From an uncultured Lachnospiraceae bacterium (lineage in GTDB: Bacteria; Bacillota; Clostridia; Lachnospirales; Lachnospiraceae): 32,832 nucleotides of DNA. The stretch is from contig CACZZH010000006.1 of the NCBI GenBank assembly GCA_902785635.1, positions 1 through 32,832 on the forward strand, in the 5' to 3' direction. The notes beneath the pieces are model-generated. The model was not told the origin of the DNA. It saw nothing but the letters and a program-made list of their open reading frames with translations, and searched no databases. The first letter of the stretch is position 1; each line of letters starts with the position of its first letter. Of this stretch, positions 22,937 to 31,406 are shown piece after piece. A program made the position numbers and the translations under genes.

Positions 22937-24855
22937 TGGCAGGACCGGGACAGGGCCCAAGGCCCCGGGGAATGAAAACGGAAGTGAAAGATCCGGGCAA
23001 GGTGCTGATGCGCCTGCTTCGGTATGTCGCGGCCGGATACCGGTTTCATTTGATCGCGATCATTGTGCTGATCGTGGGGAGCGTGCTGGCGAATGTGCAG
23101 GGAACGCTTTTTACGAGAACGCTGATCGACGGCTATATCGTGCCGCTGCTGAAATCGGATGCGCCGGATTTTAGCGGACTTGCCAGGGCGATCGGCCGGG
23201 TAGCCGGCTTTTATGCGGTGGGTGCGCTGTGTGCGTTCGGATGGAACAAGCTGAATATTTATGTAACTCAGGGAACGCTGCGTAATCTGCGCGATGATCT
23301 GTTTGTGCGGATGGAGCGGCTGCCGATCCGTTACTTTGACCGCCATACCAGGGGCGATATCATGTCGGTGTATACCAATGATGTGGATACCCTTCGCCAG
23401 CTGATCAGCCAGAGCATTCCGCAGATGTTCAACAGCAGCATCACCATTGTGAGCGTGACGGTAAGCATGATCATGCTGGATATCCCGCTCACACTCCTCA
23501 CCTTTGCCATGGTGTTCATTATGATCACCGTGACCGGCAGGCTTGGCGGACTTTCAGGTAAGAATTTTGTACGTCAGCAGAAGGCACTGGGAGATCTGAA
23601 CGGATATATCGAGGAGATGATGGCCGGGCAGAAGGTCGTGAAGGTGTTCTGCCATGAGGAAGCGGCAAAAGAGACCTTCCGGGAGAAGAATGACCGGCTC
23701 TTCGACAGCGCCTATAAAGCCAACAAGTTTGCCAATATTCTCGGCCCGATCAACAATCAGCTGGGCAATTTAAGCTATGTGCTGTGCGCCATTGTGGGCG
23801 GGATCCTTGCGATCAACCACATCAGCGGCCTGACGATCGGCGGTCTGGCAAGCTTTCTGACATTCAACAAGAGTTTCAACATGCCCATCAACCAGGTGAG
23901 CATGCAGTTCAACTCCATCGTAATGGCGATCGCCGGCGCGGACCGGGTATTTAAGCTGATGGATGAGGAGCCGGAGACGGACAACGGCTATGTGACACTG
24001 GTCAATGTGAAGCAGGACGGCGATACCCTGACGGAGACGAAGGAACACACCGGTATGTGGGCCTGGAGACATGAACACCAGGCAGACCATTCGGTGGACT
24101 ATGTGCGGCTTGAAGGCGGCGTTGTGATGGATGGCGTGGACTTCGGCTATGTGCCTGAGAAGATCGTGCTTCACGACGTGAGCCTTTATGCAAAACCGGG
24201 GCAGAAGATCGCCTTTGTCGGTTCGACCGGCGCCGGAAAGACCACGATCACCAACCTGATCAACCGGTTCTACGATATCGCGGACGGAAAGATCCGCTAC
24301 GACGGAATCAACATCAATAAGATCAAAAAGGCGGATCTGCGGCGCTCATTGGGAATGGTACTGCAGGAGACCAATCTTTTCACCGGGACCGTGGCCGATA
24401 ACATCCGGTACGGAAAACTGGATGCCACGGACGAGGAGATCCGCGCCGCGGCGAAACTTGCCAACGCGGACGGCTTTATCCGCAGGCTTCCGCAGGGATA
24501 TGACACCGTACTCACCGGAAACGGTGCGAACCTGAGTCAGGGACAGCGTCAGCTCATTGCCATCGCCCGGGCTGCGGTGGCCGACCCGCCGGTGCTGATC
24601 CTTGACGAAGCAACCAGTTCCATCGATACCCGTACGGAGAAGATCGTCTCTGAGGGAATGGATAAGCTGATGAAGGGCAGGACCTCCTTTGTGATCGCCC
24701 ACAGGCTCTCCACGGTCCGGAATGCGAACTGCATCATGGTGCTTGAGCAGGGCCGCATCATTGAACGCGGGACCCACGAGCAGCTGATGGAGCAGCAGGG
24801 AAAATACTATCAATTGTACACGGGAAGTACCGCCTCGGCGGCAAACAATGCTTGA
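22936..24855 (+). CDS. ABC exporter half-transporter with a consensus catalytic glutamate
   Basis: This second half-transporter (639 residues) has a six-helix membrane domain and a nucleotide-binding domain with canonical Walker A GSTGAGKT (429-436) and Walker B ending D557-E558. The signature is altered to LSQGQ (533-537). Together with its partner this gives one intact site (Walker motifs here with VSGGQ of the partner) and one degenerate site, as expected of a heterodimer. It carries an extra segment of about 40 residues (about 355-395) between the membrane and nucleotide-binding domains, rich in charged residues, Trp and His. The start overlaps the preceding stop and has an exceptionally strong ribosome binding site. 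A terminator follows. Confidence 0.93.
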   Translation: MAGPGQGPRPRGMKTEVKDPGKVLMRLLRYVAAGYRFHLIAIIVLIVGSVLANVQGTLFTRTLIDGYIVPLLKSDAPDFSGLARAIGRVAGFYAVGALCAFGWNKLNIYVTQGTLRNLRDDLFVRMERLPIRYFDRHTRGDIMSVYTNDVDTLRQLISQSIPQMFNSSITIVSVTVSMIMLDIPLTLLTFAMVFIMITVTGRLGGLSGKNFVRQQKALGDLNGYIEEMMAGQKVVKVFCHEEAAKETFREKNDRLFDSAYKANKFANILGPINNQLGNLSYVLCAIVGGILAINHISGLTIGGLASFLTFNKSFNMPINQVSMQFNSIVMAIAGADRVFKLMDEEPETDNGYVTLVNVKQDGDTLTETKEHTGMWAWRHEHQADHSVDYVRLEGGVVMDGVDFGYVPEKIVLHDVSLYAKPGQKIAFVGSTGAGKTTITNLINRFYDIADGKIRYDGININKIKKADLRRSLGMVLQETNLFTGTVADNIRYGKLDATDEEIRAAAKLANADGFIRRLPQGYDTVLTGNGANLSQGQRQLIAIARAAVADPPVLILDEATSSIDTRTEKIVSEGMDKLMKGRTSFVIAHRLSTVRNANCIMVLEQGRIIERGTHEQLMEQQGKYYQLYTGSTASAANNA

Positions 24856-24894
24856 CTGACACGGAAGGTGTGCGATACATTTAATTTGCAGAAC

Positions 24895-24923
24895 AAACAG
24901 CCGCAGCATGTCTGCGGCTGTTT
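24895..24923 (+). terminator. Rho-independent terminator after the ABC exporter genes
   Basis: A perfect 12-bp stem (AAACAGCCGCAG with CTGCGGCTGTTT) has a 5-nt loop and ends in TTT. Confidence 0.8.
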
Positions 24924-25023
24924 CGCACTTCACTATTGAAGAACCGTCCTGTGGGAAAAGGTGCGCGGGAAGGCGGAAAATACTGCTCCCTAGAGATGGT
25001 CCGCACAGAAGAGGAGGATTTGC

Positions 25024-26943
25024 ATGAGGAAAAACTATTTCAAGAACACCGGTATTGCCGTAATTGCAGCGGCGATGGTACTTGGAGCGGCAGGAACGGC
25101 CATGGCTGAAGAGTCGACCGCCACCGCATCCGCTCCGGGCGTATTCGGGGAAGATGTAGTCGTGGAAGTGACCGCGAACCCGGATGAGATCGTCTCTGTC
25201 GAGGTAGTCGAGCACAACGAGACAGACGGTATCGGCTCCACTGCAGTGGATTCCCTTCCCGGAGAGATCGTGGCCGCACAGAGCCTTCTTGTGGATGACG
25301 TGTCCGGAGCGACCATGACGTCTCAGGCGATCAAGGAAGCAGTGAAGTCTGCGCTTGATTCTATGGGGATCGATGCGGCGGCATTCGAAGTAGAGCCGGC
25401 AGCGGGTGAAGAAGCAGCTCCTGCCGAGGATCAGGAACTTGAGGCGGATGTCGTTGTGGTAGGAGCCGGCGGCGCAGGCATGACGGCAGCCATCGAGGCT
25501 ACTGACGCAGGCATGAAGGTGATCGTTGTGGAAAGCCAGCCGATGGTCGGCGGCAACTCCGTACGTTCCACGGGCGGCCTGAACGCAGCCAAGACTGCAC
25601 TGCAGGATGAGAATGAGTTCGGCGAGGAAGCCGGTGTGGAGAAGCAGCTTGCTGCAGCAGCCGATAACTGGGCAGACAATGAAGTCATCACCGGACTAGC
25701 TGCCACCGTACAGGAGCAGTGGGATGCATACCAGGCAGCTCCGGAAGGTTACTTCGATACCTGCGAGCTGTTTGAACTGGATACCATGATCGGCGGTAAG
25801 GGCATCAACGATATTGAACTGGTGAAGACCCTTGTGGAAAACAGCGCGGACGCGATCGACTGGCTGGATTCCATCGGTGCTCCGCTTCCGAGCGTCTCCA
25901 GCTTCGGCGGCGCATCTGTTAAGAGAATCCATCGTCCGGTGGATGAAGAAGGCAAGACCCTTTCCGTCGGTTCCTTCATCGTTCCGATTCTGGAGCAGAA
26001 CCTGACCGACCGCGGTGTGGAACTGCTGCTGAATACGACTGCAGATGCGATCCTTATGGAGGACGGCGCTGCAGCAGGCATCGAGGCAACAGGAGATGCA
26101 GGTCAGAAGATCACGATCCATGCGGATGCAGTGGTTCTGGCGACCGGCGGCTTCGGCGCAAACCTGGAGAAGGTCGTTGAACTTAAGCCCGAACTGGAAG
26201 GCTTCATGACCACCAATGCTCCCGGCATCCTGGGACAGGGTATTGAACTGGCACAGGCAGTCGGCGCGGATACCGTAGATATGGAACAGATTCAGATCCA
26301 TCCGACCGTAGAGGCGAACAGCGCAGCTCTGATCACCGAAGGTCTTCGCGGCGACGGCGCGATCCTGGTCAACCAGGAAGGCAAACGCTTCACCGATGAA
26401 GTCGGCACCCGTGACGCAGTTTCCGCGGCAGAGATCGCGCAGCCCGGCAGCTACAGCTACCTGATCGTCGACCAGGCGATGGCGGACGCTTCCAGCGTGA
26501 TCCAGGGATACATCAACCGCGGTTTCACCACCGAAGGCGCTACCTATGAAGAACTGGCTGAAGCGCTGGAAATGGATCCGGCAGCCTTTGCGCAGACCAT
26601 GAACGACTGGAATGCATGCGTGGAAGCGAAGGAAGATGCTGAATTTAACCGCACCAGCTTTGCAGCTCCTCTGGATAATGCACCGTTCTATGCCATCAAG
26701 GTGACCGCAGGCATCCATCACACCATGGGCGGCCTGAAGATCGATTCTGACACAGAAGTGATCAGCACCGAAGGAACTCCGATCCCGGGTCTGTTCGCAG
26801 CAGGCGAAGTGACCGGCGGCGTTCACGGCGCGAACCGTCTGGGCGGCAATGCAGTTGCAGATTTCGTCGTATTCGGACGTATCGCAGGAACCAACTCCGC
26901 ACTGTATGCACAGAGCGCAGCAGAGGGAGAAGAAGCAGCATAA
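25024..26943 (+). CDS. Secreted flavocytochrome-type FAD/FMN reductase (fumarate-reductase-like)
   Basis: A signal peptide (about 1-28, ending AMA) is followed by an FMN-binding domain (about 35-120). Its DVSGATMTS motif marks T97 as the likely site of covalent FMN attachment by an ApbE-type transferase. A linker rich in Ala and Glu leads to a fumarate-reductase/succinate-dehydrogenase flavoprotein domain with the dinucleotide motif GAGGAG (147-152) and the late GGVHGANRLGGNAVADFVVFG segment. Such proteins act outside the membrane as terminal reductases for fumarate, urocanate, cinnamate-like or other enoate acceptors; the substrate here is not predictable. There are no heme CxxCH motifs, so electrons must come from a membrane flavin partner encoded elsewhere. 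The start has a GAGGAGGA site. It is a single-gene unit. Confidence 0.93.
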   Translation: MRKNYFKNTGIAVIAAAMVLGAAGTAMAEESTATASAPGVFGEDVVVEVTANPDEIVSVEVVEHNETDGIGSTAVDSLPGEIVAAQSLLVDDVSGATMTSQAIKEAVKSALDSMGIDAAAFEVEPAAGEEAAPAEDQELEADVVVVGAGGAGMTAAIEATDAGMKVIVVESQPMVGGNSVRSTGGLNAAKTALQDENEFGEEAGVEKQLAAAADNWADNEVITGLAATVQEQWDAYQAAPEGYFDTCELFELDTMIGGKGINDIELVKTLVENSADAIDWLDSIGAPLPSVSSFGGASVKRIHRPVDEEGKTLSVGSFIVPILEQNLTDRGVELLLNTTADAILMEDGAAAGIEATGDAGQKITIHADAVVLATGGFGANLEKVVELKPELEGFMTTNAPGILGQGIELAQAVGADTVDMEQIQIHPTVEANSAALITEGLRGDGAILVNQEGKRFTDEVGTRDAVSAAEIAQPGSYSYLIVDQAMADASSVIQGYINRGFTTEGATYEELAEALEMDPAAFAQTMNDWNACVEAKEDAEFNRTSFAAPLDNAPFYAIKVTAGIHHTMGGLKIDSDTEVISTEGTPIPGLFAAGEVTGGVHGANRLGGNAVADFVVFGRIAGTNSALYAQSAAEGEEAA

Positions 26944-26965
26944 TACCTGTAATGAACGCAGAACG

Positions 26966-26991
26966 AAAAAAAGGCCCGCGGGCCTTTTTTT
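26966..26991. terminator. Bidirectional terminator between the reductase gene and cysK
   Basis: Seven A, the 12-base palindrome GGCCCGCGGGCC and seven T form a symmetric hairpin that can stop transcription from both converging genes. Confidence 0.9.
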
Positions 26992-27032
26992 CATGTACGA
27001 TCGCTGTCATGCTGTCATACTTTCGGACAGGG

Positions 27033-27062
27033 CCGGGACAGAGAACCGTCCCTCTGTCCCGG
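27033..27062. repeat. Palindromic element just past cysK
   Basis: CCGGGACAGAG (27033-27043) and CTCTGTCCCGG (27052-27062) pair perfectly around AACCGTCC. An alternative stem, GAACCG (27043-27048) with CGGTTC (27060-27065), overlaps it and reaches into the cysK stop codon. Similar GACAGAG/GAACCGTCC palindromes are, from memory, common dispersed elements in Clostridia. A partial match, GAAGAACCGTCCTGTG, lies at about 24939-24953. Confidence 0.7.
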
Positions 27063-27063
27063 T

Positions 27064-27993
27064 TCAGTCGTCGAACAGGATGGTGGAGAAATAGCGCTCT
27101 GCGGTGTCGGGAAGCACGGTCACGACGGTCTTTCCCTCACCGAGCTTCTGTGCCAGCTTCAGCGCCGCGGCCACATTGGTACCGCTGGAGATGCCGCACA
27201 TGATTCCTTCAAGGCGGGCCAGATCCTTTGCTGTTTCGATGGCTTCCTCATCAGAGACGATATAGATGTTCTGGTAGATCTTCTGATTGAGAATCGGCGG
27301 GATGATGCCATCGCCGATGCCCATCTGCATATGCGTACCGATATCGCCGCCGGACAGAATGGCGGCGTTTTCCGGTTCTACAGCCCAGATCTCGATGTCC
27401 GGATACTGTCCCTGCAGAGTCTCACCGATGCCTGTGATGGTTCCGCCGGTGCCGATACCGGAACAGAAGCCGTGAATCGGTCCCGCCACCTGCTCCATGA
27501 TCTCGAGGGCAGTGTGGTTGCGGTGCGTCTGGGTATTGTTGGGATTGGCGAACTGCTGCGGCACGAACACCTTCGGATCCTCGGCAGCCATGGAAAGTGC
27601 TGTGTCCAGACAGGCAGCGATGCATTTTCCGATATCGCCGTCGTCATGGATCAGGATCACTTCCGCGCCGTAATGGCGGACGAGCTTCCTGCGCTCTTCA
27701 CTGACCGAATCCGGCATGATGATAATGGTCCGGTAACCGCGCACTGCGCCTACGAGCGCAAGGCCGATCCCCTGATTGCCGCTGGTCGGCTCCACGATGA
27801 TGGTATCTTCATTTATGATGCCTTCTATTTCCGCCTGGCGGATCATATTCCAGGCTGTACGAGTCTTGATGGAACCGCCGACATTCAATCCTTCAAATTT
27901 TACCAGTATCTGCGCGCTTCCGGGCTGATGCATGCGGTTCAGCCGGATGATCGGTGTGTGACCGAGCGCTTCCAGTACATTATTACAGATCAT
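27064..27993 (-). CDS. cysK: Cysteine synthase (O-acetylserine sulfhydrylase)
   Basis: CysK makes cysteine from O-acetylserine and sulfide using pyridoxal phosphate. The 309-residue protein has the PLP lysine in GGSIKTR (K43), the substrate loop EPTSGNQGIGLA, the phosphate-binding GTGGTITG and the C-terminal PDTAERYFST segment. The residue after the lysine region differs from the usual SVKDR, reading SIKTR; this is seen in some clostridial members and need not alter function. The start has GGAGG eight bases upstream on the minus strand. It stands alone, converging with the reductase gene; no cysE is visible. A 16-bp direct duplication lies in its leader. Confidence 0.95.
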   Translation of the reverse strand: MICNNVLEALGHTPIIRLNRMHQPGSAQILVKFEGLNVGGSIKTRTAWNMIRQAEIEGIINEDTIIVEPTSGNQGIGLALVGAVRGYRTIIIMPDSVSEERRKLVRHYGAEVILIHDDGDIGKCIAACLDTALSMAAEDPKVFVPQQFANPNNTQTHRNHTALEIMEQVAGPIHGFCSGIGTGGTITGIGETLQGQYPDIEIWAVEPENAAILSGGDIGTHMQMGIGDGIIPPILNQKIYQNIYIVSDEEAIETAKDLARLEGIMCGISSGTNVAAALKLAQKLGEGKTVVTVLPDTAERYFSTILFDD

Positions 27994-28008
27994 ATTTCAA
28001 CCTCCAGT

Positions 28009-28040
28009 TATTAAACAGGACCAGTATTAAACAGGACCAG
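28009..28040 (-). repeat. Exact 16-bp tandem duplication in the cysK leader
   Basis: TATTAAACAGGACCAG occurs twice without a gap (28009-28024 and 28025-28040), immediately upstream of the cysK ribosome binding site. Confidence 0.9.
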
Positions 28041-28152
28041 CACTGCCGCCTATTCTAACAGACTTTTCAGGAAAGAGCCAGTACTGTTTTTGTCTGCTTT
28101 ACCAGATGCTTTACCGGATGGCTGTCAGATCCGGTCCGGAGAGATCTTGGTA

Positions 28153-28179
28153 TTGACAGAAACGTTAAAAAAGTATAAG
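28153..28179 (+). promoter_or_regulatory. Putative promoter of the rhamnosidase gene
   Basis: TTGACA (28153-28158) is followed by TATAAG (28174-28179) after 15 bp, a short but usable spacing. The start codon is about 135 bp downstream, leaving a long leader that contains the 12-bp repeats. Confidence 0.5.
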
Positions 28180-28243
28180 TAAAAAGAAGGTATCTGCTTC
28201 GCGGCTGAAAAGATGAAAGCTGCAGGCCGGATATATGATCAAT

Positions 28244-28292
28244 CGGGATATCGACCGGGATATCAACCGGGATTTTAAACGGGATTTTTAAA
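28244..28292 (+). repeat. Four tandem 12-bp repeats in the rhamnosidase leader
   Basis: Units beginning CGGGAT start at 28244, 28256, 28268 and 28280: CGGGATATCGAC, CGGGATATCAAC, CGGGATTTTAAA and a 13-base CGGGATTTTTAAA. The array ends just before the ribosome binding site. Confidence 0.85.
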
Positions 28293-28314
28293 CTGAAATG
28301 GAGAGATAACTGTT

Positions 28315-31167
28315 ATGAAAATTGACCATCTTCAAATCAATCATTTTACCGATCCTCTGGGGTATGATCTTTCCCATCCGACGGTTTCCTATATCGTGGA
28401 GGAGGCAGCCGGAAAGTTCCAGCGTTCTGCCCGGATCCAGGTGTCGGAGAAGGAGGATCTTGGTGAGCTGATCTATGACAGTGGGGAGAGAGAAGATATC
28501 TGCAGCACCGGGTTTGAGCTTCCGCTGGAACTGAAACCGATGACGCGATATTACTGGCGGGTTTCCGTGACGGATGACGCGGGCGATACCGGCTGGAGCG
28601 ATACAGCGTGGTTCGAGACTTCCAAAGCGGTGTCTGGTTTTGACACGGAGTGGCAGGCCCGGTGGATCACCCCGGATGCGTCAAAAGAAGTGCAGGCAGC
28701 GGTCTTTCAAGATGTGAACATTACGAAGCCGGTGGCAAAGGCAAGAGCCTATATGACGGGACTGGGCCTTTATGAATTTTATCTGGACGGAGCAAAGCAG
28801 GGAGAGGACTGTCTGATGCCCGGCTTCTGTGACTATGATACATGGATTCAGTATCAGACCTATGAACTGGACCCGGCAGCTCTTGGCGAAGGGATGCACA
28901 GGCTGGAGATGGTGCTTGCAGACGGATGGTATAAGGGCTGGTACGGTCTGCGCCAGACCTCCGAAAACTATGGAGACGCGCTGGCAGCGATCGCCCAGAT
29001 CCATATCTGGTACACGGACGGGACCATGCAGGTGATCGGGACCGATGAGAGCTGGAAAGCAAGGAAGAGCCGCGTGGTCTACAGCGGTATTTATCCGGGA
29101 GAGACTTATGATGCTTCTCTGGATGTGAGCGGGACTTTTGGCGTACGGCTCATTGATCTTGGATATGACCGGCTCGCAGTCCGGCTTTCCCCGCCGCTGA
29201 CGATCCATGAACATATCCGTCCGGTCGCGGTTCTTCACAGCCCGAAAGGGGAGACGATTCTGGACATGGGCCAGAATATGGTCGGATGGATCGGTTTTCA
29301 TACGAATGCGCCGGCCGGCTGCCGGATTCACCTTCAGATGGGAGAGATCCTGCAGGATGACTGCTTCTATAACGACAATCTTCGTACGGCGAAGGCGGAG
29401 TTCATTTATATATCAGATGGGCAGGAACGGGATGTTCGTCAGCATTTCACTTTCTATGGGTTCCGTTATGTGAAGGTCGAGGGATGGCCTGGTGAAGTGA
29501 AGGCGGAGGATTTTGAAGGGCTTGTGATCCATTCTCAGATGGAAGAGCGCGGAGATATCGTCACTTCGGATGATCTGGTGAATCAGCTGGTGCACAATGC
29601 CAGATGGGGTATGAAGGGGAACTTTGTGGACGTTCCGACAGACTGCCCGCAGAGAGATGAGCGCTACGGATGGACCGGGGATGCCCAGATCTTTTCCGGG
29701 ACGGCATGCTTTTTCATGGATACGTATGCGTTCTATACCAAATACGCGGCGGATGTGGCAGCTGAGCAGGCAAAGCTTGGCGGCAGTGTGCCGGATGTGG
29801 TGCCGGTGTGCAATTATCCGGGAGACGCGTCGACCGTGTGGGGCGACGTGGCCACCGTTCTGCCCTGGAATGTATACCTTCACAGCGGTGATAAGGGGAT
29901 CCTGCGCCGTCAGTTCGGGAGCATGAAGGGATGGGTCGATTTCATCTTCCGGGAGGATGAAAAGGACGGAGGACGCCGGCTGTGGGCTACCGGGACGCAT
30001 TATGCGGACTGGCTGGCTCTGGACGGGAGCTGGCCGGGCGGCGTGTACGGAGCCACCGATCCGACGCTGATCGCCACGGCATATTACTATTATTCCGCGA
30101 AGATCGTGGCGGATGCTGCCGCGGTCCTCGGGAAAACGGAGGATGCGCAGCATTATGCCAGGCTGGCGCAGGAGATCCGGGACGCCTATATCCGGGAATA
30201 CTTCACACCCGGCGGAAGGCTGGCTGTGGATACGATGACAGCTTATGTTGTGACCCTGTTTCTCGGGCTGGTGCCGGAGGGTGCCTGTGACAGAGTACGC
30301 AGAGGGCTTCTGAACCGCCTGAAAAAACGTTATTATCATCTGGATACGGGTTTCACCGGAACGCCATGGCTGTGCCGGGTGCTTTCGGAAAACGGTATGA
30401 ACGACATAGCCTACCATCTTCTGATGGAAAAGGGCTATCCGGGGTGGCTGTACCAGGTGACGATGGGAGCCACCACTGTGTGGGAGCGCTGGAACAGCGT
30501 GATGCCGGACGGAAAGATCAGCGGAACAGAGATGAATTCTCTGAACCATTATTCCTACGGATCGATCGTAGAGTGGATGTTCCGCAATATGTGCGGCATC
30601 AATCCGCTGCCGCAGGCCCCGGGCTTCAAGCGTTTCCGTCTTGCCCCGATGCCCGACTGGCAGATCGAAAGCGCGTCCGCCGTCCTGCACTCTGCTTCCG
30701 GTACGATCTCTTCGACCTGGGAGATCGCAGGGGACAAGCTGAAATTCCTGTTCAGGGTACCCTTTGATACCAGAGCTGAGCTGGTCCTGCCCGATGCTGA
30801 TGTGGATGAGATCCGCTTCTTCCTGCGGGCACAGGGGATGGACGGCGCACAGATGGAGGAACTAAAAGTACACCAGGAGGGGAAGGCAGTGGTGCTGAAT
30901 GTACCTGCCGGCATATGGAAGTTTGCCTATACGCCGCTCGTTCCTTACCGCAAGACCTACAGTATCGACAGTCCGATCGAGGAGCTGGAGGCGGATCCGA
31001 GGACCAGGAAGATCCTGGAGGAGGATTACTACAGCCGTCTCAGGGAGGGGAAGATTCCCTTTAAGCAGGAACTGTGTACACTGGAAGAGGCGACATGGGG
31101 ACCGTTCTCCGGAGTCAGCCCGGAGGTCCGCGACGAACTCGACCGCAAGCTGAGAAGCGTACACTGA
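28315..31167 (+). CDS. Alpha-L-rhamnosidase, glycoside hydrolase family 78
   Basis: The enzyme removes terminal alpha-L-rhamnose from plant glycosides and polysaccharides. The 950-residue protein shows the family order: an N-terminal fibronectin-like domain (about 1-105), a carbohydrate-binding jelly-roll domain with GLGLYEFYLDG, a beta-sandwich, the six-hairpin catalytic barrel and a C-terminal beta domain. The barrel holds the signature DCPQRDERYGWTGDAQ starting at D443 and a conserved glutamate in VWERW (E724), both in the GH78 active site. There is no signal peptide, so it should act in the cytoplasm on imported rhamnosides. GGAGAG precedes the start. No transporter or regulator for rhamnose adjoins it; a terminator follows. 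Confidence 0.95.
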   Translation: MKIDHLQINHFTDPLGYDLSHPTVSYIVEEAAGKFQRSARIQVSEKEDLGELIYDSGEREDICSTGFELPLELKPMTRYYWRVSVTDDAGDTGWSDTAWFETSKAVSGFDTEWQARWITPDASKEVQAAVFQDVNITKPVAKARAYMTGLGLYEFYLDGAKQGEDCLMPGFCDYDTWIQYQTYELDPAALGEGMHRLEMVLADGWYKGWYGLRQTSENYGDALAAIAQIHIWYTDGTMQVIGTDESWKARKSRVVYSGIYPGETYDASLDVSGTFGVRLIDLGYDRLAVRLSPPLTIHEHIRPVAVLHSPKGETILDMGQNMVGWIGFHTNAPAGCRIHLQMGEILQDDCFYNDNLRTAKAEFIYISDGQERDVRQHFTFYGFRYVKVEGWPGEVKAEDFEGLVIHSQMEERGDIVTSDDLVNQLVHNARWGMKGNFVDVPTDCPQRDERYGWTGDAQIFSGTACFFMDTYAFYTKYAADVAAEQAKLGGSVPDVVPVCNYPGDASTVWGDVATVLPWNVYLHSGDKGILRRQFGSMKGWVDFIFREDEKDGGRRLWATGTHYADWLALDGSWPGGVYGATDPTLIATAYYYYSAKIVADAAAVLGKTEDAQHYARLAQEIRDAYIREYFTPGGRLAVDTMTAYVVTLFLGLVPEGACDRVRRGLLNRLKKRYYHLDTGFTGTPWLCRVLSENGMNDIAYHLLMEKGYPGWLYQVTMGATTVWERWNSVMPDGKISGTEMNSLNHYSYGSIVEWMFRNMCGINPLPQAPGFKRFRLAPMPDWQIESASAVLHSASGTISSTWEIAGDKLKFLFRVPFDTRAELVLPDADVDEIRFFLRAQGMDGAQMEELKVHQEGKAVVLNVPAGIWKFAYTPLVPYRKTYSIDSPIEELEADPRTRKILEEDYYSRLREGKIPFKQELCTLEEATWGPFSGVSPEVRDELDRKLRSVH

Positions 31168-31228
31168 TCAGGCGCAGATCTTCCGTAAAGCATAATATTA
31201 CCATGTATTTTTAACCATTCACGGAAAG

Positions 31229-31250
31229 ACCGGCTTTTTGCCGGTTTTTT
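31229..31250 (+). terminator. Rho-independent terminator after the rhamnosidase gene
   Basis: ACCGGC and GCCGGT form a 6-bp stem around five T, followed by a run of T to 31250. Confidence 0.85.
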
Positions 31251-31296
31251 CTGATGATTTTAATTCCTCAGAAAACATTTGCATTTTCTGAAAGGA

Positions 31297-31406
31297 TATG
31301 ATAGACTCAATTCTCGTGATATATCAAAGGGCAGTTTATGCCCTGACACGATCCTTGTCTCCTTCGCAGGAGGGAGGCCAAAAGACCATAAGGAGGTGCG
31401 CGTAGC
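31297..31406 (+). promoter_or_regulatory. Leader of the rpsF operon, possible ribosomal-protein autoregulation site
   Basis: A TATGAT (31297-31302) could be the -10 element; no good -35 is seen. The leader of about 100 nt can form GGGCA/TGCCC (31329-31333 with 31339-31343) and CTCCT/AGGAG (31359-31363 with 31368-31372) before the AAGGAGGTG site. S6:S18 leaders in other bacteria bind the S6-S18 complex to repress translation; whether this one does is inference. Confidence 0.4.

Larger units (their letters stand above)
27994..28314. other. Divergent spacer between cysK and the rhamnosidase gene
   Basis: This 321-bp stretch holds the cysK ribosome binding site and its duplicated leader segment, a putative promoter for the rhamnosidase gene and the 12-bp repeats before that gene. 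No gene or structured RNA was recognised in it. Confidence 0.65.

Noticed and set aside
29413-30690. 425-codon open frame opposite the rhamnosidase gene
   Set aside because: It is a shadow of a well-supported GH78 gene in GC-rich sequence and shows no domain or ribosome binding site. The same holds for the 410-codon frame opposite radA.
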